From: Helicostylum pulchrum
Taxonomy: Eukaryota; Mucoromycota; Mucoromycetes; Mucorales; Mucoraceae
Assembly (NCBI GenBank): GCA_025677825.1
Contig: JAIXMO010000068.1
Span: 1 to 64,000 of the forward strand
DNA: 64,000 nucleotides
Direction of reading: 5' to 3'
Under the pieces are notes generated by a model. It was not told the origin of the DNA. It ran no database searches and saw only the letters and a program-made list of their open reading frames with translations. The position numbers were made by a program, and so were the translations under genes. Shown here in pieces: positions 12,462-24,259 of this stretch (position 1 is the stretch's first letter; the number at the start of each line of letters is the position of its first letter).

Positions 12462-13759
12462 AGATCGTATTTGTATCTAGTAGAATCAATACAAGGTTAA
12501 GAGAAAACGATATTATATTGCTCAGAAAAGAAAGCGCGATGTATTACTTTTCACATACCTTTATAAAATATATCTGCGCATATCTGAGAAAGAAGTGCTC
12601 TTATGCAAGACGGTTGCTTTGAGGCGTATCCTTTTGTAAAGGATGAAGAAAACAAAAAAGCTAAAAAGAAAAGTAATAAAATAATGTAAGATATAAGCTC
12701 GTTTAAAAGGTCAACATATTCATAAAACACTCGCTGGTGTACATAGTTAATAAAAAGGAAAAGGAGATATTTTTTATTACCGTTGAGGAAAATAAAGCGT
12801 GGCCCAGTCTTCGTTTCGTGAGCAATTTTAATGATCTTGCAAAAAAAAAAAACAAAAAAAAAAGCAACCTATGTGAAAAGGTATACCAAAATTATCGGTC
12901 GAGTAGGGATCAGAGACGCCGAAACATACTAGGACAGATGTATAAATAAGGATTTGTATCTTAAATATATAATAAAGTGTCTATTGTGAAATACCAATGT
13001 TGACGAAAAATGATGAATGTATCTACTGCCAATTTGGAACAATTTAGTAAATCAGATGGTGCAATTGATAAAACTATAGGTATAGATAATAGTATACGGC
13101 GTCTTATACTCAAAGCCGATTTTTTTTATTAAACATGATTGTAAAATAATAACGTATTTTTAATAATCGAGCACACGGCATACTGCTTCTTGCTTCTATC
13201 CGAAGATTAGGGGAATTTTTTTAATGAATTCAATTAACTTCTTAGGTGTATTCGGTGCTTCAATAGTGGCATCAATGGTTCTATACATGACTTCTTCATA
13301 CTTTATGAGTCTTTCGAAAAAAAGTTGATGGCCTATTAAAGAAAATAATGGTTTAGTTTTTAAAGTGATTGGAATTAAGTGAGACGCTTTTATATACGTT
13401 TTCTATGATTTGAAACATAATGATAAAGATAAAAGTTGTCGTGGTAATAAAAAAAAAAGAGCAATAGTAGGCCTAATTTTTAAAGTACTGGTTTATTGGA
13501 CGAGAACAAGATCATCTAAATATGTTTATTATTACTTGATTAATACAACTAACGTAAAAATAGCTTTTTTTACTCCCCCCTTATTTTAAATTTATATTAA
13601 TTAAGAAAATTGGTTCCAAAAATGTGGGACAATTGTTTACCGCGTGTCTCTTTTTTAATTTACACATGGTCTCTTTACAAACAGAAAACAATCCTGTTGT
13701 AATGACGTAGCACACACATTTTTTTAAGTCTTCTTTTTTCTTTTTTAACTCCCAAAAAA
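12462..13759. other. Gene-poor stretch with scraps of relic coding sequence
   Basis: Two short plus-strand segments look formerly coding. One runs from about 12604 (MQDGCFEAYPFVKDEE, ending in TAA after about 30 codons). The other lies at about 12765-12870 (IFFITVEENKAWPSLRFVS). Both are broken by stops and homopolymer runs. Nothing here can be annotated as a gene. Confidence 0.35.
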
Positions 13760-14120
13760 ATGATACCCGAGGAAGAATACGGACTATTATCAACACAACA
13801 AGAAGCTTCTGACAACGAACAAGAAGAAGCAATTGAATTCATATCTTATGCAGAGAGCGATGACGACGATGAAGATCCTTACTTTATGCCCGAGCATCAT
13901 AAAAGAACAAGTACTTGGACTTTTCAAAAGTAAAGTTAAAAAAAAAAAAAAAACTTTACCCCCTTTTATTATCAAAAGGTGTCTGACACATTATTGTTAG
14001 GTTAACTTGTGCTCCCATTCAAGTTGTACGTTTCACTATACCCGCTCTTTGCATCATTATCATCATTACATATACCATTACCATTGCAGTTATCACCGAA
14101 AAAAAGAAGAACACTTGAGA
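13760..14120 (+). CDS. Small tail-anchored-like membrane protein, 95 aa
   Basis: Two exons, 13760-13929 and 14003-14120, join in phase through a 73-nt GT-AG intron. The first 50 residues are strongly acidic (EQEEAIEF, ESDDDDEDPYF). The second exon encodes a single hydrophobic segment, roughly residues 68-89 (FTIPALCIIIIIT...), followed by a short lysine-rich end (TEKKKNT). This layout suggests one membrane helix near the C terminus with a cytosolic acidic N terminus. It sits about 100 nt upstream of the Rcf1 gene on the same strand. No family is recognised. Confidence 0.6.
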
Positions 14121-14224
14121 AGTGACTTGTTTAATTACCTACACAAAACACACACACCCCCAGCTTATAATATTTTTTTTTTTTCCTTTGTTTAAAATAT
14201 ATATACTTTTTTAATAAATATACA

Positions 14225-14632
14225 ATGTCTAATGAATATACAAAAGAAGAAATCGAGAGAATGAGATATGTCATGGAAAATCAAGGAGAGAACGCCATTC
14301 AAAAAATGAAGAGAAAAATGGTCGAAGAACCACTTGTTCCCGCAGGTTTGTTCTACAATATAATAACTGATAATCATATTGAATAACACAATACAAAAGG
14401 TGTCGCTTTAACTACATTTGCACTTATTGCTTCTGCAGTGGGTGTAAGAACTGGAAATAGAGCATATACCAATAGCATGTTTCGCCTCCGAGGTATAATG
14501 AAATAAAATATATGCAAGAAAATATGTATATTAATAAATTAAATAGTGGCTGCACAAACATTTACTGTTTTAGCAATGGTGGGAGGCTCACTTTTCTATC
14601 AAAACAAAGAAAAGAAAGAACAAGAGAAATAA
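14225..14632 (+). CDS. HIG1-domain respiratory supercomplex factor (Rcf1-like)
   Basis: Mitochondrial inner-membrane protein that binds cytochrome c oxidase and helps assemble respiratory supercomplexes. Exons 14225-14345, 14400-14492 and 14547-14632 join in phase to 99 aa. Residues about 36-95 form the HIG1 domain. It starts EPLVPAGVALTT and has two hydrophobic hairpin helices around the polar turn RTGNRAYTNSMFRLRVAAQ, which matches the family's QRxxR..RV.AQ region. The N terminus is short, charged and coiled-coil-like. The length fits a minimal Rcf1/HIGD2-type protein. Confidence 0.92.
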
Positions 14633-14714
14633 AAAAGATATATACCAAAAAAAAAAAAAAAAGAGGTTTTTTTAGTTACACACACACACAAAAGTTTAAT
14701 AAAAGAAAAGGATT

Positions 14715-16165
14715 TTAATGTTGCGGTAAATGTAAACCTTGAAGTAATAATAAATTAGAATCCATGGTATTCGACTGCTGCTGTTCTTCTTCTTGAATAA
14801 CCAATGACTGGAGCTCTGGTGCCTGCATCAAAAGATCCATAAATTGGGACTGTAACAGTTCATCAAAACTCTCCAGTACATGCACGTTTTCCAACGAAGC
14901 TTGTTTATCTTGCGTGAAATCATGACACTGCACCCAACTATCATTTGAAGTCGTCATATAAAACTTGATCTGTAAAGGCGAGCTTAAAAAGAACTCTAAT
15001 CTGTGCTGGCTGGTCTTTATATACTGTACCAAATTCAAATTAATATCAATACGAAACTTTTGTTGTTCGTCACCAATACACCATATTATCGTACGGGTCC
15101 CTAAATCAATTTGACAAGTCAGGTCACAAACTCGTTTCCAACTACCAATTTGTAATGTCTGTGCTGAAAGATTGAATTTGTGATCTGGTTTTACTATATT
15201 ATAAAACGAGTTTTTTTTTAGTACAAACTAGTATATTTCAGTCTTAAAAAAAACTTACCGCTTGTAGTTGAAATAGAATAAGGCTCTTCAATAATAGTAG
15301 AAGAATTGTATAATCTAGACTCGTTATGATACAAGAACTGATTAGCAGGTGGTGGTGGCAGTGGGGGGATACTTTGTGTAAGAGGTATATTAGGTGTAAG
15401 AGGAGGTCCTAAAGAAGAATGTCTTTCTTGAGGAGTCGATTTTCTATAGTAAGGGTAAGGACCAACCGAGTGAGCTCTTGTGCGTTCTGAGACCGAAGAA
15501 GCAGACGAAGAACGATGATGATGAGGAGGGAGACGACGATTATCCGATGTAATGGAAGAGCTTGAAGTAGAAGCCGACAATGTTAAATCAGGTACCATAG
15601 CCGCCATTGGATTAGACCAAGATGTATTATTAGGTGTAGAATAAGAAGTAGATGGAACTGGTGTAATATCACCTTGCTGTTGCTGATGAAAATAATAATA
15701 ATAGTAATAATAATACAAGTTTGGATCAATTGTATCTCTTTGTTGTTGAAACGCTGCTGATTGACAAGCAGCTGCAGCTGCACTAGCGGCGTACTGCTGT
15801 TGATTATATAAAGTAGAATCTTTTATTTGCATAGTTCGTTTCGCTTGATTCTTTACTTTAGCACGACGATTTTGAAACCAAATCTGAATAGACCGTTCAG
15901 GCATACCAAGTTGATGAGACAGTTGTTCACGCACACGGTTATTAGGAGAAGGATTACTAGAAAACGATTTCTCTAAAATAGCAAGTTGCTCTGGCGAAGT
16001 ACGAGTTCTTTTGCGTGGAGGTGAAATGTCTCGATCAAATGGCGGACGAGGAACAACGAGTGGAGGTGGAGGTGGAATAGAAAACATCGTGTGTTTTTCA
16101 TGATATTGTTGCAAGTCTCCGAGATAACTCATACTATTAGTAGTATTATAACCTGGTAAAGACAT
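14715..16165 (-). CDS. Homeobox transcription factor with Phx1-like C-terminal region
   Basis: Two exons, 16165-15259 and 15193-14715, give 461 aa. The homeodomain lies at residues about 51-109, with RKRTRTSPEQ at its N-terminal arm and the recognition helix WFQNRRAKVKN (96-106). A proline run precedes it. A long Q/A/S/Y-rich linker follows, with a run of eight tyrosines encoded near 15690. The second exon encodes a folded region starting with FNLSAQTLQIGSWKRV, resembling the conserved region after the homeodomain in S. pombe Phx1-type factors (from memory). It is a nuclear DNA-binding regulator; targets cannot be read from the sequence. Confidence 0.9.
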
Positions 16166-16799
16166 ATAATAAAATAAATTAAATACAAAGAAAAAGAGAA
16201 GAAAAAGAAAGAAAGAAAGAAAGCCTAATAAAACAAATAAACAAATAAATAAACGAAATAGGGGTACAATTTATTTCATGGTTGTACAATATGAGCTAAA
16301 CAAGAACCGATCAACGATTAACGCTACTTGCAAAAGATAATTTTCTTTTTTACTTTTTTATGTAGGTAACATTAAAACTATATTTATATACTTGCACATA
16401 TTAATAGAGATCGTCTTTTTCCTCCTCCTTTTAACCTATTTATACCCGTGTACACACACACACACACACACTTACACACAACGGAACAATAAAATGATTA
16501 AACGCGCCAGTTATAAATTTTACAACTAATATAAAGGGAGAAACAAAAATATAAAATACAATAATCGGATACTTAATTAAAAAAGTAACACAATACCTTT
16601 TATAACCCACACGTGCATTTTATTGGCTTCGTACAACAACCAATGTTTATATTTATGACAACAAAAACAAAAAAGTATATCGTGTCTAATATACGTCAAA
16701 TACCAACAAAAAAAATCACCAATGGGAATGAAGCATGTATATAATTTATTACGTGTAAAAAAAAAAAAAAAAAAAAAAGGTACAGAGAAAGAGGGGTAT
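16166..16799. other. Intergenic stretch with (CA)n microsatellite
   Basis: Upstream region of the homeobox gene, also the 3' side of the arrestin-like gene. It contains a perfect CA dinucleotide run near 16452-16470 and an A20 run at about 16757-16777. No coding sequence is seen. Confidence 0.5.
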
Positions 16800-18649
16800 T
16801 TAACTTATTTCTACATAATCTGGTGGTGGAATAGACGGTATTCTTTCCAACGCAGGACTATTAATACTATTAGCCGTCAACAATTGAGCCTGAGACGCCA
16901 TTTCCATCTGTCTGCGAAACTTAAAGTAACAAGGACACAACTGAGGTTGAGGTTCACTTGACGGAATCTGCTCATCCGAGTTAGGCATACACTGTAACAT
17001 TAAATCCTGTTCCAACATCTCTGGTAACATTTTATTTTTATCATCACCATGTGTTGGATGTGCAGTCACATTCAGTTCGGAATACGATGGTAAACGACCA
17101 TAGTCTTCCTTTAACCGACAATCAAAGATCGTCACTGGTGTCTCTAATCGAATCGTTTCGCGTTTACGCACCACCCGTGTCCCCCCTTCTTTTTCATTCA
17201 CTGGTTTTCTCAACTTGGACAACCAAGTCGATTGTTGTGGTTGGGACGCGTTCACCGATTGGTAATTTGTGTTCACGCTCACTCGTTGTTGCATACTGTG
17301 ATTACTTGTATTACTATTTAACACGGGTGGTCTAATATGCGTATTTGTGTTTGCAGAAGATACCGAGAATGCAGCAGGTGGAGGTGCCAACGCCGACATG
17401 GCCAACGTTGCTTGCTCTTCAATCGAATTTGCTTGATTCACTAACAAAGTAGCCGGCGAAGAAGCTACCTCGTCATTTCCCCCAAAACTGCTTGTACTAC
17501 TATTATTCGAACTAAAAGGAGGTCTAGTTGCTAGTTCGCCTGCCGAATCATCCACAAACGAAATCGTCATATTAATATTCAAATGATGTTTAAACAAGAT
17601 ATCCTTATAATATGTCGAATGATGAATATTCCTCATACAAGTCGGTGTTGCAAACGTAAGACGATACGCGATCGTATCCACTAAATCCACGCCTTTGCCA
17701 TTTTTTGTAAACACCCGTCTCAAATCATCATCACGTTCATTATTCTCACCTCCCTCTGCTAATTTAGCAGACCCTAAAAAAGGTAACTGAAATTGCTCAC
17801 TATCCGTTCTGTTCGCTCTTACTTCAGACACATGGTATCTTCGATTTTCTGTGATTGTCAGCTCCATATGCTCCAGTCTAACCCGTTTACGTTGCGGCTC
17901 CAAAATAAGCCGTAAAAAGAATAAATCTCCTGAAGAAAATGCCGCTCGTTCCACCACCAGTTGCACTGTGGCCGCCGGTAAATGCTTTTCGTACGTCCGA
18001 GATAAATCTTGTAACGAATTGTTTGTTAAAAGTGAATCCGACATGTACGCACGCAACACAAGCACTGGCTTGGAGATATGCCAATTATTTAAAATCTGAA
18101 TACCAGGCCCCACCACTCGTGCATCCACCGTATGACGCACTCGACCATATACATCTTCAATTGTTTCTACAATAGACTATATACAAACTTGCCATTTTAG
18201 AACATATATAAATATATCTTTGACGTTACATAAAAACTTACATTGGGTACAATAAACGCAAATGGAAATCGATGAATTCCGGCTGATAGTTTAATATGTT
18301 CGTTTTTTCTTGATTCAACAATTTGCATACTTTCTTCGGACAAAACTTTTTCATGTGTTAAACGTGTACCTCGTGCTCCAATCCCTGCACACACAACATT
18401 TTTTTTTTAGTTAATCAAAAAACCTAAACCAAAAAAAAAAATCCCCCTCTCCTTACCTTCAGGCCAATAAGTAGTAGCGGTTGATTTAAAAGTCACTGTA
18501 ATGGTCGTAATTTTTGTAGTTTTGGCTAAAGACAATACAACATTTCCTGTAAACACCGAAGATGAGTCTTCAGCTGGTGGTCCACGTAGAATTAACGGTT
18601 TAATGGGATCGAACGATAATCGCTCTTGTGATAATAACCCTAAATGCAT
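16800..18649 (-). CDS. Arrestin-domain trafficking adaptor
   Basis: Three exons, 18649-18457, 18384-18242 and 18176-16800, join in phase to 570 aa. The N-terminal two thirds fit the arrestin N and C lobes: LSFDPIKPLILRGPPAEDSS, FTGNVVLSL, then GIHRFPFAFIVPN, and the second lobe with YRLTFATP and INMTISFVDDSA. A disordered Asn/Ser-rich tail follows. It contains LPSYSEL and ends with PPDYVE, the PPxY-type motifs by which alpha-arrestins recruit Nedd4/Rsp5 ubiquitin ligases. It probably directs endocytosis of plasma-membrane transporters. Targets are unknown. Confidence 0.9.
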
Positions 18650-19516
18650 TTTTTTTTTTTTTACTTCCGGTCCAAAAAAAAATAAAAAATAACTTTTACA
18701 GAAAAAAAATATATATATGTAGAAGAAGGGAAAAAAGAAGTAAAAAATAAAATATGTTTTAGTAGTTTTTAAAAAAAAAAATGTCTCATTTTTTTGACAC
18801 TTTTAGCGATTTGGTTCAATCTGCTATTTAAATGATCCAATCAATGGTTTATACTTTGGCCGTGGAAAAGAATTTAACGAAAAATTTTCCTTTTAAAAAA
18901 AAAAAAACCAAGACCGCACTTGTAACACTTTTTTTAAAAAAAAGGTCTAGTTTGATCAACCGAAAGGTCTTTTTTTTAAAAAAAGATGATCTAATCTCAA
19001 CCTTTTTTATTGTTCTCAGGCATCTTCCAATCATCTTGTCCTATATACCCGTGCGAAAAAACTCGACCTGAATTCGTGATAATTTAATCCTCAAACAGGG
19101 CCGTACCTGATTAGTATTGTGCTTCCACTCTAAATTTACCAAGATGTTTAGAAAATACCACCCACTTTTTTGGACAGATTATGAGATAAAGGCTGCGTGT
19201 GATTCAACTTGATCTTTTTAGTTTAATGATAATAAATATGAATATAATTTAACGTTTAGCATTTTTCTTATGCCTTCAAATTGATGTAAGCTTTCTTTTA
19301 GGGGGAAGTGATGCTATTGTATCACTATTGTATCACTATTGTTATTACAATTCCAATTTTTATTTGCAGTGATGTCTCTTCAAGATCAGCATCTTACGCT
19401 CCGTACTTTTGTTTCTTATATCATTGAGTCCCCTGTTTTATAGTATCTGCAGTGTCCAAGGTATAATGCTAAAAATTAAAATACGTTACTATTTTCGTTT
19501 CTTTTCTTTTTTCAAC
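18650..19516. other. Intergenic stretch with motif copy 2 and poly-A/T hairpins
   Basis: No gene is supported. The stretch from 18890 to 18985 alternates poly-A and poly-T blocks that could fold back. At 19115-19139 lies the second copy of the TA-GTGCTTCCACTCT motif. Confidence 0.4.
19115..19139 (+). repeat. Dispersed TA-GTGCTTCCACTCT motif, copy 2
   Basis: The 13-base core is identical to copy 1 at 264-287, again with TA two bases upstream and AATTTAC downstream. It lies about 380 bases from the relic B1, consistent with being a transposon terminus, but no matching inverted end was found within a few kilobases. Confidence 0.5.
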
Positions 19517-19999
19517 CTTAAAATCAAATAGGTTGCCAATGATAGACTTCTTTAATTGGGAAGCGGTTGATGGTAGTATATATGATTTAATCGAATTAAC
19601 AATGTATAAGTGATCACCAGAAGTGTTTAGAGACAGAACATGAGCTTCTAGACCTGAAATAATGACATGTTAAAGATTTAGTCACGTAATAGTGAAGGAG
19701 GAATAGACTCCAATTTTACCCATGATTTGGATGTTGGCTATTCTCAACAAATTCTTGTTTTCCTCACTAATGTCCATACCCATTACTTGGCTGTAGATTG
19801 TTTTGGCTTCAACTAATAATTTGCTCCTGTCCATTTTTTTTTGACCAGAATATGAAGCAAATTCAACACAAGAAACTGGATATTCTGTATCGTCATATAC
19901 TAAGACAAGTTTCGCGTCCAATTTGAAAATTACATGATCAGGATCATCACTGGTTAAACCTTTCTCCCCCCCCCCTCTATTCCTCATAATGTAAGTCAA
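19517..19999 (-). pseudogene. Relic of nuclease-like family, copy B1
   Basis: On the minus strand a block at 19999-about 19727 encodes VIFKLDAKLVLVYDD...YPVSCVEFAS and then SKLLVEAKTIYSQ and LLRIANIQIM. A GT-AG intron (donor GGGTAAAATTG) leads to 19655-19517, encoding LEAHVLSLNTSGDHLYIVNSI then YILPSTASQL. The D of KLDAKL and the E of CVEFAS are spaced like the acidic residues of a PD-(D/E)xK core, although the usual lysine is Ala here. The GDHLYIV...ILP segment parallels those in A1, A2 and E1. No valid start is visible and both ends are truncated. Function is inferred. Confidence 0.5.
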
Positions 20000-20017
20000 T
20001 TTTATTCATAGAAATAA

Positions 20018-20479
20018 ACTTTATGTAAGACTTACCATCTAATATGTATTCAAGTATTAAAGAAAAGAACCTCAAAGAGATCTGCCCATACTTTGATTAT
20101 AATGTCTGCCTCTGATGGAATGGGCTTCGAGGCGGTAAAGGTCATTGGAGATCAGGGAACAGGAGTAGGAAGCACCATCAAAGGGTATGATCGAAGAGGG
20201 GGTATCTGGTTTAGAAAAAAACACGAACCATACGCTACCACCGTGCTTACAAGCAAGTATATGACCTCACATCTATGTATATACTGTTATAGGCGTATCT
20301 CGCATCCAATATTGGGTACTTCACGCTGTTTAAATCCTGATTGCCTAGCCTTTAGACGTGAAGGAGCTTGTAGTAACAGAGATATGATATCGGCCGCCGC
20401 AATTGGTCTATCAGCTATGACCAAGTTGATCCTCAACAAAGACCTTTATCCTTTTTCGCAAAAACTTTGCCACCAATAG
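20018..20479 (+). pseudogene. Fanzor/TnpB-like C-terminal fragment (zinc ribbon and NRD motif)
   Basis: An open frame of about 150 codons contains, in order, VKVIGDQGTG, YDRRGGIWFRKK, and TSKYMTSHLCIYC. A second cysteine pair follows (RCLNPDC), then CSNRDMISAAAIGLSAM. The order TSxxC..CxxC, a second CxxxxC and NRDxxxAAxI matches the end of TnpB/Fanzor proteins, where a zinc ribbon is followed by the last RuvC acidic residue. The earlier RuvC residues and the N-terminal part are absent, and no start codon suits the frame, so this is a fragment. It lies head to tail with minus-strand relic B1. An unrelated zinc-ribbon transposase tail is the main alternative. Confidence 0.5.
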
Positions 20480-20880
20480 TAACAATTCTTTTTTTTTTTT
20501 TTTGCCCCTGGTTACCTGAAAATATACACTTTCAAGTGGTGCTGCACCCGGTTGGCTTCGCTGCCAGTGCGGTTTGAATACTTCGGGTAAAGTAGAAATA
20601 TTTTAAAGAAATTAAAGTTTTAAAACTAACATTTTTTATTTCATTTTTTTTTGGATCTGGAATATTGTTACTATTCAGTATCATTTATGCAGTAGTGTAA
20701 ACACGTTTTTTTATATGTCATAATGCTTGCTGTAAAGCAATGTCATTTTCTGTTTATTAAAAAGCAATCATGCTCTCTTTCTAAAAAAAAAAAAGTGCAT
20801 CACATTTAAGACCACTTATAAAACCTCACTTTTTTTTTTTTTCGAAACCGTACCATCTATTTTAAAAAAATCTGACCCCG

Positions 20881-20905
20881 TACAGTGCGTCTCGCTCTCA
20901 AATGG
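20881..20905 (+). repeat. TACAGTGC terminus-like motif (left end of a possible element)
   Basis: TACAGTGC occurs here and in inverted orientation at 23566-23573, so the two sites point toward each other and enclose relic gene C1. The bases that follow (GTCTCGCTCTCAA) also resemble the dispersed GTGCTTCCACTCTCAA motif. Only about eight bases match between the two ends, so the pairing is tentative. Confidence 0.3.
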
Positions 20906-21280
20906 AATTGAGTGAAAACATTTCACCAATTAAATTCGAACAGAATTTGGAACTTAAACACATTGTGAATTCAAACACTTTTTAAAATTGATATGGGATT
21001 TTGTTAAAGCAGTTTTCGAAATTATCTTTAGAGTGTTGAGTAATGTTGGCAAGGTGAGATAAAGGGACATGCTTCAGCTATTCTTTGCGTGAGCGTTTCA
21101 TAAGTGGGTTACGCTTTAGTTTCAGGATATTGTTCATCCATGATGTCCAATGTCTCTCTTACAAAAAATTAAGGTACAAATGAATACAAAACATCCCAAA
21201 CTTGCATTTATTGTTTCCATAACTTCTTACAAAAATTCTATGGCCTTTTCAAACAAAACTCTGTAAAGGTAGAATTTCTG

Positions 21281-23174
21281 ATGCATTATGGTCAACTAGA
21301 ACAAGATAGGAGAAGTTCTCAAGCAAGGCATAACCTGGAAAGAGAGATTAGTATCACTTGCAATGAAGTAGTCGGTAGCTCTTTAGCAGAGTCTAGTCGT
21401 AAAAGGAAATCTGAGGTGAGTCTTTTTAAAGTTAACTCCTATTGCAATACTAACATCATTGTCTCCATAATGTTGTCACGCTTCTTAGGTTAACGGTAGT
21501 GATGAATAGGTAAGAATACCCTTCGGAGTATGATAAAGCGCACAGAGGCACTAAATCACCCTGTAGGATAAGGTACTAAATCTCAAAGTCAACAAAAAAA
21601 ACTTTACGATGCAATCGACTATTACTGTAATTTCACCTAATACACCAGCGATCGATGATGATTGTCTTTCTGATGTGACCAAGCACATATACAGGTATAT
21701 ATTCTCATATATATTTACAGCTACTTGATTATCTCACGGCTTTAACCATTATGACTTATACATATTTATTTTAACTAAGCCTTATCAACATCGTCCAGTA
21801 ATAACTGATGTCTGGGTACAGGATTAAAGGGTTTCCATAATTGCATGTCTTGTCCGAAAGACTGGATTATATAATCACGGCAGGAAATTAGATGTGGAAA
21901 GTGTGGCACAAACGCACTCGTTTTATCTGTAAACTCAGATATGAAAAAGCTATATAAACCTCCACTTTTTTCACATTAAATAAACTTCTAACTGATTTTG
22001 CGACTTGTATCTTTTGTGTTTTTATTTTATTTTACTATTTCATAGCTCAAATTCTACACTTTCTTTAATAATACAAAAACGGATCTTTGTTTTAGCTCAA
22101 ACAAGACTTTAAGTAGCGAAGATACTATCGATGAATTTAACAAGATCAATGCTGACCATGATAATAATCTGCCTCTGAAATCAATACCAGGAGCGTTTAG
22201 CTTTTATAATGAATTTTTAAAATTAGATAATGATAATCTTGTTGACAAAATTGCAAACCTGCCGTACGAAAACAGCCCGTTCAACAAATTCATGAAATAT
22301 GCTTTGATCGACTGTGAAAGGATCACTCCTGTACCTATTAACGATGAGCGTACGATTTTTTCTGAAAATATTGTTCCTCTGTTCAAGTATTTCGGGAATC
22401 TCACAAAAACTATCTCTTTTCGCTGGTAAGTACTTAACTTGTTTACAGTGTCTGCTTTTTGCCTTAGCCATACTAAGCGTAAACTACAGGGGCAAAAAAA
22501 AAAAAGATAAAGATTCAGCAGTTGTAGTTTTTTATACCAATAAGAATAAGGGTAATACTCGCTTAACTGATGGAATTGGATCTACATCGTTTGGTTCAAA
22601 TTGTATTGTTATTGAATCTTCTGGGTAAGTTAATACACGCATTTTATCACAAGAATTTGATACACTGAAAAACTACTTTATCTGTAGATACAACGCTACC
22701 TAAGATATACTTCACACACAAGAGGATTCGGTCAAGAACCTCGTCAGTGCTACAGATATTTTATTAAGTATAATGTGCAAGTACGACAAAGCTTCTATAA
22801 ATACCATGAAGAAAGTATATGTATATTCTGCGCAAGTAATCCAGAAGAAGATATCTCTAGTACAATACTCTCTTAAGGATAGAACGATGTGGAAAGCGGT
22901 AGAATGTGGCTCCGCTGAGATCCCGTTGGTCTTTTCAGATAAAAGGAAGATGCTAAAGGTTTTGGACCTGTTCGCTTATGTCTATGTAAGCGCATTTTCT
23001 TATCTAGTGTACCCTAACCTGATATCGACTTAACCCTTTCTGTTTTTTTATGGCACATAGCACGAAATACAACCACAAGAAAAACATTTCAATGAACTTG
23101 AATGTGAACACCTCGGGCTAAAAGAGGTTGAAAAGGAGGATATGATAGGTCCATTGACTGAGTTTTTACGATAA
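21281..23174 (+). pseudogene. Multi-exon relic gene C1
   Basis: Exon-like blocks on the plus strand are 21281-21416 (SQARHNLEREIS...SRKRKSE), 21609-21695, 22095-22425 and 22500-22625. The block 22095-22425 encodes IPGAFSFYNEFLKLDNDN and FSENIVPLFKYFG; the next encodes VVVFYTNKNKG, then RLTDGIG and NCIVIESSG. They continue at 22695-22987 (DILHTQEDSVKNLVSATD, WKAVECGSAEIPLVFSDKRK) and 23061-23174, a terminal exon ending FLR-stop. Several joints have proper GT-AG signals. A stop (TAA at about 22702) and a frame slip in a 12-A run near 22495 disable it. The TDG...IVIES spacing is reminiscent of a PD-(D/E)xK core without the lysine. A partial second copy lies at 26121-26326. Function unknown. Confidence 0.5.
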
Positions 23175-24259
23175 AATATTTTATTTATTATTGTTTCAAA
23201 AAAAATCAAAGTTCTTTATTCAAAACGCCAAATAAAATTCAGACAATCTAATCTGGCTTTTTTATTGACCAAAGATTGTTTTGGCAAACGACTAGAGTTC
23301 GCTTTGCATCAGTCAAAATCAACCCTTTTGCTTAGAATTTTGCAAACCTGTTTGATTCATAGTCAATGTGACAATACTTATATTCGTTTTCATGAATGTA
23401 TCTGTCACTTGAAATAATTGGTCTCTTTTGAGCAAATTTATTAGATACCCACTATTTTGAAATCACACATTGGCACACTCTCAGAATCAGTGCTAATCCA
23501 GATCTCTCTGAATAGTACTCCCAGTTTTAATGACCTCTCAAAGATAGTACGAGTGGGGGTTCACGGCACTGTATATATATTTATCATCGTAATTGGTACA
23601 AAAAAAGTCTGCTAAGCAAGGGCAAAACGTAGTACTAGATTTCTTTCACTGTAAAAAAAAAAAAGTCAAGCACACTCGTCTTTATATTCCATTTGAACAA
23701 AAGTACTACCCCATTGTGTTTTATATGTAATGGTATCGGGAGATCTTTTTGGTACCACTGATGTATAAAAAATGCGCAGTGTTACCCTGTGTCTTTTTTT
23801 TTTTACCGAAACATTTTTCAAAAAAGTACACGAGCTAATCGTACTTTGGTATTACCACATCACTCTCTCTGCAAAAACATGAGATGATTATTTATACTTT
23901 CTCACTGAAACGCATTAACGGATGAGAAGATCTCCGCAGATCACATTACAACTCAATTCCTCAATTCCTCACTTCCCAAAACAGATACAATCTGCCTTAA
24001 TTGGTTTAGGGACTTACGTAAAAAAAAAAGATGTGCTTTTCAATCAAAAAAGTTACGATTTTCACTGAAACCGCCGTTTTACCTTTTTTTTTATTTAACT
24101 TGGGCGTTTTCTAAACGAAGAAGAAAATAGATGATCTTTAACCTAAAATCTGAACCCTTTTACTACAGTATATAATGCGAGCGGAGGGAAACCCTCTCTT
24201 TTATGATTTAATCGTCACATCAAGAAATCTTTTTATTTTACCCTTTTTTTATACCAACC
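23175..24259. other. Intergenic stretch upstream of the Nudix gene
   Basis: AT-rich with many short poly-T blocks. It contains the inverted GCACTGTA motif at 23566-23573 that may mark the right end of an element carrying C1. The last 100 bases form the leader of the Nudix gene. No coding sequence is supported. Confidence 0.4.

Noticed and set aside
18890..18985. Alternating poly-A/poly-T blocks as a possible terminator or hairpin
   Set aside because: Homopolymer runs are everywhere in this window, so folding potential here is not informative.
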